Origin: Actinomycetota bacterium
GTDB taxonomy: Bacteria > Actinomycetota > Actinomycetes > Nanopelagicales > Nanopelagicaceae
Assembly: GCA_026392775.1 (NCBI GenBank)
Contig: JAPLBK010000012.1
Coordinates: 1 to 9,687, forward strand
Direction: 5' to 3'
Length of the DNA stretch: 9,687 nucleotides
Part shown: positions 6,797 to 9,687 of the stretch, one piece after another
How positions within the stretch are numbered: the stretch's first letter is position 1
Layout of the letters: each line of letters begins with the position of its first letter
The notes under the pieces: model-generated
What the model was told of the DNA's origin: nothing
Seen by the model: the letters and a program-made list of their open reading frames with translations, nothing else
The model's database searches: none
Made by a program: the position numbers and the translations under genes

Positions 6797-7645
6797 ATGG
6801 AGATTAAAACTCTGCTTCGTGTTGCTAAAGCACAGTTAGCAGAATCTGGCATCAGTGAGGTAGATGCTGAACACCTATTAGCTCACGTTCTGGGATTATC
6901 GCGCATGGATCTTCATAACTCAGTTTTGATTGAATCTACTCTTGCAACCATTAGTGACATCGATGTGATTGAAGAACAGTTCTTCAATATGTTAGATCGC
7001 CGGCTCAACCATGAACCCCTGCAGTACTTGACCGGTGTTGCACCCTTTCGTTACCTAGAAATTGAAGTAGGTCCAGGAGTTCTTGTTCCTCGTCCAGAAT
7101 CTGAACTACTTGTGGAAGCAGTTTTACAACATATTGCCAACTTGCCAGCCCCAGCTAGTATTATTGATTTAGGTGCAGGCTCCGGTGCGCTTTCTTTAGC
7201 CATTGCAACAGAAGCACCTAGCGCACGAGTGATTGCAGTTGAAAAGTCCCCAGAGGCGTTGGTGTGGTTGAAGAAAAATGTCTCAGTCATAGCGCAAAAC
7301 GTGCGAGTTATTGAAGGCGATGTGGCAGATGTTTTACCTGGAGTTAAATGTGATGTAGTAATTGCAAACCCACCATATATTCCAGATGCACAAGCGTTGC
7401 CACGAGATGTTGCCGGCTTTGAGCCTCACATCGCCCTCTTTGGTGGGCCAACGGGAATGGAACTTCCACGAATCTTTATTCAAGCCGCTGCCAGATTGTT
7501 GAAACCAGCAGGGGTATTGGTTATTGAACATACAGAAGAGCAAGCAATTGCAATTGCGGGGGAGTTAGCCGTAGATTTCGAAGATATTGCACTCCATGAT
7601 GACCTAGTGGGTCGTCCCCGTTGGACCAGTGCGGTGAGGAGGTAG
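6797..7645 (+). CDS. prmC: Release factor glutamine N5-methyltransferase
   Basis: PrmC (HemK) methylates the glutamine of the GGQ motif of release factors using S-adenosylmethionine, which speeds up peptide release. The 282-residue protein has the helical N-terminal substrate-recognition domain, then PLQYLTG (74-80) and VPRPESELLVE (97-107), both typical of PrmC. The SAM-binding loop is DLGAGSG (124-130). The catalytic NPPY (191-194) binds the target glutamine amide. It follows prfA after 4 bases, the classic enzyme-substrate gene pair. No good Shine-Dalgarno sequence precedes its ATG, so coupling to prfA is likely. Its final two arginine codons, AGG AGG, also form the ribosome-binding site of the next gene. 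Confidence 0.96.
   Translation: MEIKTLLRVAKAQLAESGISEVDAEHLLAHVLGLSRMDLHNSVLIESTLATISDIDVIEEQFFNMLDRRLNHEPLQYLTGVAPFRYLEIEVGPGVLVPRPESELLVEAVLQHIANLPAPASIIDLGAGSGALSLAIATEAPSARVIAVEKSPEALVWLKKNVSVIAQNVRVIEGDVADVLPGVKCDVVIANPPYIPDAQALPRDVAGFEPHIALFGGPTGMELPRIFIQAAARLLKPAGVLVIEHTEEQAIAIAGELAVDFEDIALHDDLVGRPRWTSAVRR
7636..7642 (+). promoter_or_regulatory. Ribosome-binding site of the Sua5-family gene, inside the prmC end
   Basis: GAGGAGG lies 5 bases before ATG 7648 and overlaps the last codons of prmC. It supports that ATG against an in-frame TTG at 7621, which would place the site inside the protein. Confidence 0.88.
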
Positions 7646-7647
7646 TC

Positions 7648-8292
7648 ATGGGCAAAGAAGTAGACCTTAAAAAAGGCGAACTCAGCCGTCACGTTAACAA
7701 AGCGTTAAAGGCGATCTCTGATGGCTACATCATTGCAATTCCACTAGAACATAGTTATGCATTTGTCTGTGATGCCTTCAAACACGATTCAGTTCGTGCC
7801 ATGAATGTTTTGCATGGATCACCACTATTTACTTCAGCCCAGGTGCTTGTAGGAAGCACAAAAACTGCCCAAGGTGTTGTCCGTGAAATTACCCCAGAGA
7901 TTTCTGCCTTGATGAAGAAGTTTTGGCCAGGTCTTCTTTCGCTGAATCTCAAACCACAGTTGGGTTTGAGTTGGGATTTAGGAGATGCTAATCAGCTCGA
8001 TCGCATCAGTATTCGAACTCCAAAAAGTAAATTCGCTAAAGCTTTGTTGGCAAAGAGTGGACCATTGGCTGTTACAAGTGGTTCAAGAATAGGAATACCA
8101 GCACCTAAAGAGCTCAGCGACATTTTTGTTCTCCACTCTGATTTAGCTTTCCAGTTCAATGGCGGAAAACTGCGCCAAGGGGTGCCAACAACGGTTGTTG
8201 AAGCCGATTCTGACGATGTTCGTGTTTTGCGCATTGGGGCTATTTCACTCGAGGAAATACAGGCAATCGCTCCGAGCGCGCGCCTTATTTAG
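7648..8292 (+). CDS. Divergent Sua5/YrdC/TsaC-family protein, possibly non-catalytic
   Basis: Sua5/TsaC enzymes make threonylcarbamoyl-AMP for the t6A37 modification of ANN-decoding tRNAs. This 214-residue protein belongs to that fold by position after prmC and by conserved landmarks: KFWPGLLSL (91-99), the actinobacterial-type WDLGDA (109-114), R123 in IRTP, NGG (171-173), PTTVVE (180-185) and LRIGAIS (194-200). Key signatures are changed, however. The PTxTxYGL motif reads PLEHSYAFV (32-40). The KxR pair, invariant in the family, is replaced by H56 and S58 (HGSP). The SxN motif is S144-G-S146, having lost its asparagine. Family membership is quite sure, but ordinary catalysis is doubtful. 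It may be a regulator, a scaffold or an enzyme with altered chemistry. I give no gene symbol for this reason. The reading frame is intact and has the best ribosome-binding site in the array, so it is not an obvious pseudogene. Confidence 0.85.
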   Translation: MGKEVDLKKGELSRHVNKALKAISDGYIIAIPLEHSYAFVCDAFKHDSVRAMNVLHGSPLFTSAQVLVGSTKTAQGVVREITPEISALMKKFWPGLLSLNLKPQLGLSWDLGDANQLDRISIRTPKSKFAKALLAKSGPLAVTSGSRIGIPAPKELSDIFVLHSDLAFQFNGGKLRQGVPTTVVEADSDDVRVLRIGAISLEEIQAIAPSARLI

Positions 8293-8314
8293 CCTCCCAC
8301 GATAAGGTTGGATT

Positions 8315-9574
8315 ATGTCTACTTACTACGGCCCAGACTTCGATGCCCTGACCAATCAAGATCCAGAGATTGCTGCAGTTCTTCTCTCAGAGATGACGCG
8401 TCAGCAAAAGAATTTGCAGCTCATTGCTTCAGAGAACTTCACATCTCGGGCAGTACTGGCAGCTATTGGTTCAACGCTTTCGAATAAATATGCTGAAGGT
8501 TATCCAGGCAAGCGTTACTACGGCGGATGCGAAGAAGTAGATAAAGCTGAAAGCCTTGCCATAGAGCGCGCAAAAACTCTTTTCGGTGCAGACCATGCAA
8601 ACGTTCAACCGCATTCAGGTGCGAGTGCGAATATCGCTATCTATCAAGCATTTACAAAGCCAGGAGATACCGTCATGGCAATGTCTTTGGCACATGGTGG
8701 TCACCTAACCCATGGGTCTCCAGTTAACTTTTCAGGCAAATGGTTCAATATTGAGTCATATGGTGTGCGCAGCGATAATGAATTAATCGATTATGACGAG
8801 CTGCGCGATAAGGCAATTGCAACAAAGCCAAAGATGATTTGTTCTGGCGCTACTGCATACCCATCACTTATTGATTTTGCGAAAGTTCGCGCAATTTGTG
8901 ACGAAGTAGGAGCAATCATGTGGGTAGATGCTGCTCACTTCATTGGCTTGGTTGCAGGAAAAGCTATTCCATCCCCAGTTCCTTTTGCTGATGTTGTTTC
9001 CTTCACAACACATAAAGTTTTGCGTGGTCCTCGAGGTGGAATGATTTTGGCTAAGGCCGAACATGCTTCAGCAATTGATAAGTCAATTTTCCCAGGAATG
9101 CAGGGCGGACCGATTATGTCTGCAGTAGCTGGTAAGGCTGTTGCGTTGGCAGAGTGCGCAACACCTGCGTATCAAAAATATGCTAAGGATGTCATTATTA
9201 ATGCCCAGGCTTTAGCAAAGGCCCTTGAAGTAGAAGGTATGCGCGCAGTATCTGGAGGCACTCAAACTCATTTAGCCCTAATGGATATTCGAAGCACGGG
9301 GGTGACTGGAAAAGTCGCCGATGAGCGATGCGGGGCAGCTGGAATTGTTATGAATAAAAACTCAATTCCAAACGATCCAGAGAAGCCAGGAATTACAAGC
9401 GGTATCCGTGTTGGCACACCATCAACAACTACCCAAGGAATGGGCGTTGAAGAGATGAAGCAGATTGCAACTTTGATTGCGCGGGCAATTGCTACCGATG
9501 ATGCATCGGCTCATGCGGTGATTAAGAGCGAAGTACATGCTCTGACTTCACGCTTTCCTATTTACCAGGGGTAA
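8315..9574 (+). CDS. glyA: Serine hydroxymethyltransferase
   Basis: This PLP enzyme of 419 residues interconverts serine and glycine while charging tetrahydrofolate with a one-carbon unit. The cofactor lysine is K234 in FTTHKVLRGPRGG (230-242). D205 and H208 of VDAAHFIGLVAG (204-215) match the pyridine-nitrogen and ring-stacking residues. The aromatic pair RYYGG (67-71), AHGGHLTHGSPVNFSG (126-141) and TSGIRVGTP with R365 for the substrate carboxylate are all present. The valine after the lysine and the DAAHFIGLVAG segment are, as far as I recall, lineage-typical of one actinobacterial GlyA type and not defects. An AAGG (8304-8307) lies 7 bases before the ATG, and the gene starts 22 bases after its neighbour. 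glyA is found in this neighbourhood in other Actinobacteria, before the wecA-like gene. Confidence 0.97.
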   Translation: MSTYYGPDFDALTNQDPEIAAVLLSEMTRQQKNLQLIASENFTSRAVLAAIGSTLSNKYAEGYPGKRYYGGCEEVDKAESLAIERAKTLFGADHANVQPHSGASANIAIYQAFTKPGDTVMAMSLAHGGHLTHGSPVNFSGKWFNIESYGVRSDNELIDYDELRDKAIATKPKMICSGATAYPSLIDFAKVRAICDEVGAIMWVDAAHFIGLVAGKAIPSPVPFADVVSFTTHKVLRGPRGGMILAKAEHASAIDKSIFPGMQGGPIMSAVAGKAVALAECATPAYQKYAKDVIINAQALAKALEVEGMRAVSGGTQTHLALMDIRSTGVTGKVADERCGAAGIVMNKNSIPNDPEKPGITSGIRVGTPSTTTQGMGVEEMKQIATLIARAIATDDASAHAVIKSEVHALTSRFPIYQG

Positions 9575-9583
9575 TAAGGGCGC

Positions 9584-9687
9584 ATGCGCGAGTATTTAGT
9601 TACGTTACTGATATCAGCTGCGCTGTGTTATCTCATTACTCCGCTAGTTCGCACCCAAGCAATTCGATTTGGCGCAGTTGCAGGAAT
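9584..9687 (+). CDS. wecA: WecA/Rfe-like polyprenyl-phosphate GlcNAc-1-phosphate transferase, N-terminus (partial, 3' end outside window)
   Basis: Thirty-four codons are visible. They begin MREYLVTLLI and form one hydrophobic membrane segment (about residues 4-22). ITPLVRTQAIRFGAVAG follows, the usual start of the actinobacterial MraY/WecA family (TPLVRxxAIRxGAV). Such membrane enzymes transfer a sugar phosphate, usually GlcNAc-1-phosphate, from a UDP-sugar to a polyprenyl phosphate, opening the synthesis of cell-wall linker or other envelope glycans. The active-site aspartates lie outside the window, so the exact substrate cannot be read. It starts 9 bases after glyA, with AAGG (9576-9579) only 4 bases from the ATG. 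Placement before the ATP synthase genes is common in Actinobacteria and supports the call. Confidence 0.8.
   Translation, partial: MREYLVTLLISAALCYLITPLVRTQAIRFGAVAG

Noticed and set aside
1..9687. A new defence, mobile or biosynthetic system
   Set aside because: Every gene fits a conserved actinobacterial housekeeping order. I see no transposase, integrase, inverted repeats, attachment sites, tRNA or compositional break.

Overview
This window is a stretch of chromosome from an actinobacterium, most likely a low-GC, genome-streamlined freshwater lineage of the acI/Nanopelagicales type. The order lysA-hom-thrC-thrB-rho-rpmE-prfA-prmC-sua5-glyA-wecA is the classic actinobacterial order. The proteins also look actinobacterial: Rho carries a long charged N-terminal insert, and the Sua5 protein has the actinobacterial WDLGDA segment. 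However, the DNA is fairly AT-rich and most genes are packed 0 to 34 bases apart. The lineage assignment rests on remembered family features and composition, not on a search.

All genes are on the + strand. Bases 1-207 hold the 3' end of lysA (last step of lysine synthesis). hom, thrC and thrB (242-3562) follow in a tight array and turn aspartate semialdehyde into threonine. A 158-base gap carries a plausible promoter for rho (3721-5286). A 104-base gap then carries a structured leader before rpmE (5391-5606), which encodes the zinc-binding form of L31 and ends in a strong intrinsic terminator (5617-5659). prfA (RF1), prmC (its glutamine methyltransferase), a Sua5/YrdC-family gene, glyA and the start of a wecA-like sugar-phosphate transferase gene form the last array (5710-9687).

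Functionally, the first block supplies aspartate-family amino acids. The middle and last blocks serve transcription termination, ribosome structure and translation termination, with RF1 and the enzyme that methylates its GGQ motif encoded side by side. glyA links serine/glycine with one-carbon metabolism, and the last gene starts cell-envelope glycan synthesis.

I found no mobile element, CRISPR array, tRNA, rRNA or undescribed multi-gene system; this is a conserved housekeeping region. The points most worth a second look are the Sua5-family protein, which has lost most of the family's signature catalytic residues; the rpmE leader, which can form two mutually exclusive hairpins; a possible small ORF overlapping the rho start; and two in-frame 12-bp tandem repeats in the Rho insert. 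No stretch longer than 300 bases lacks a gene.
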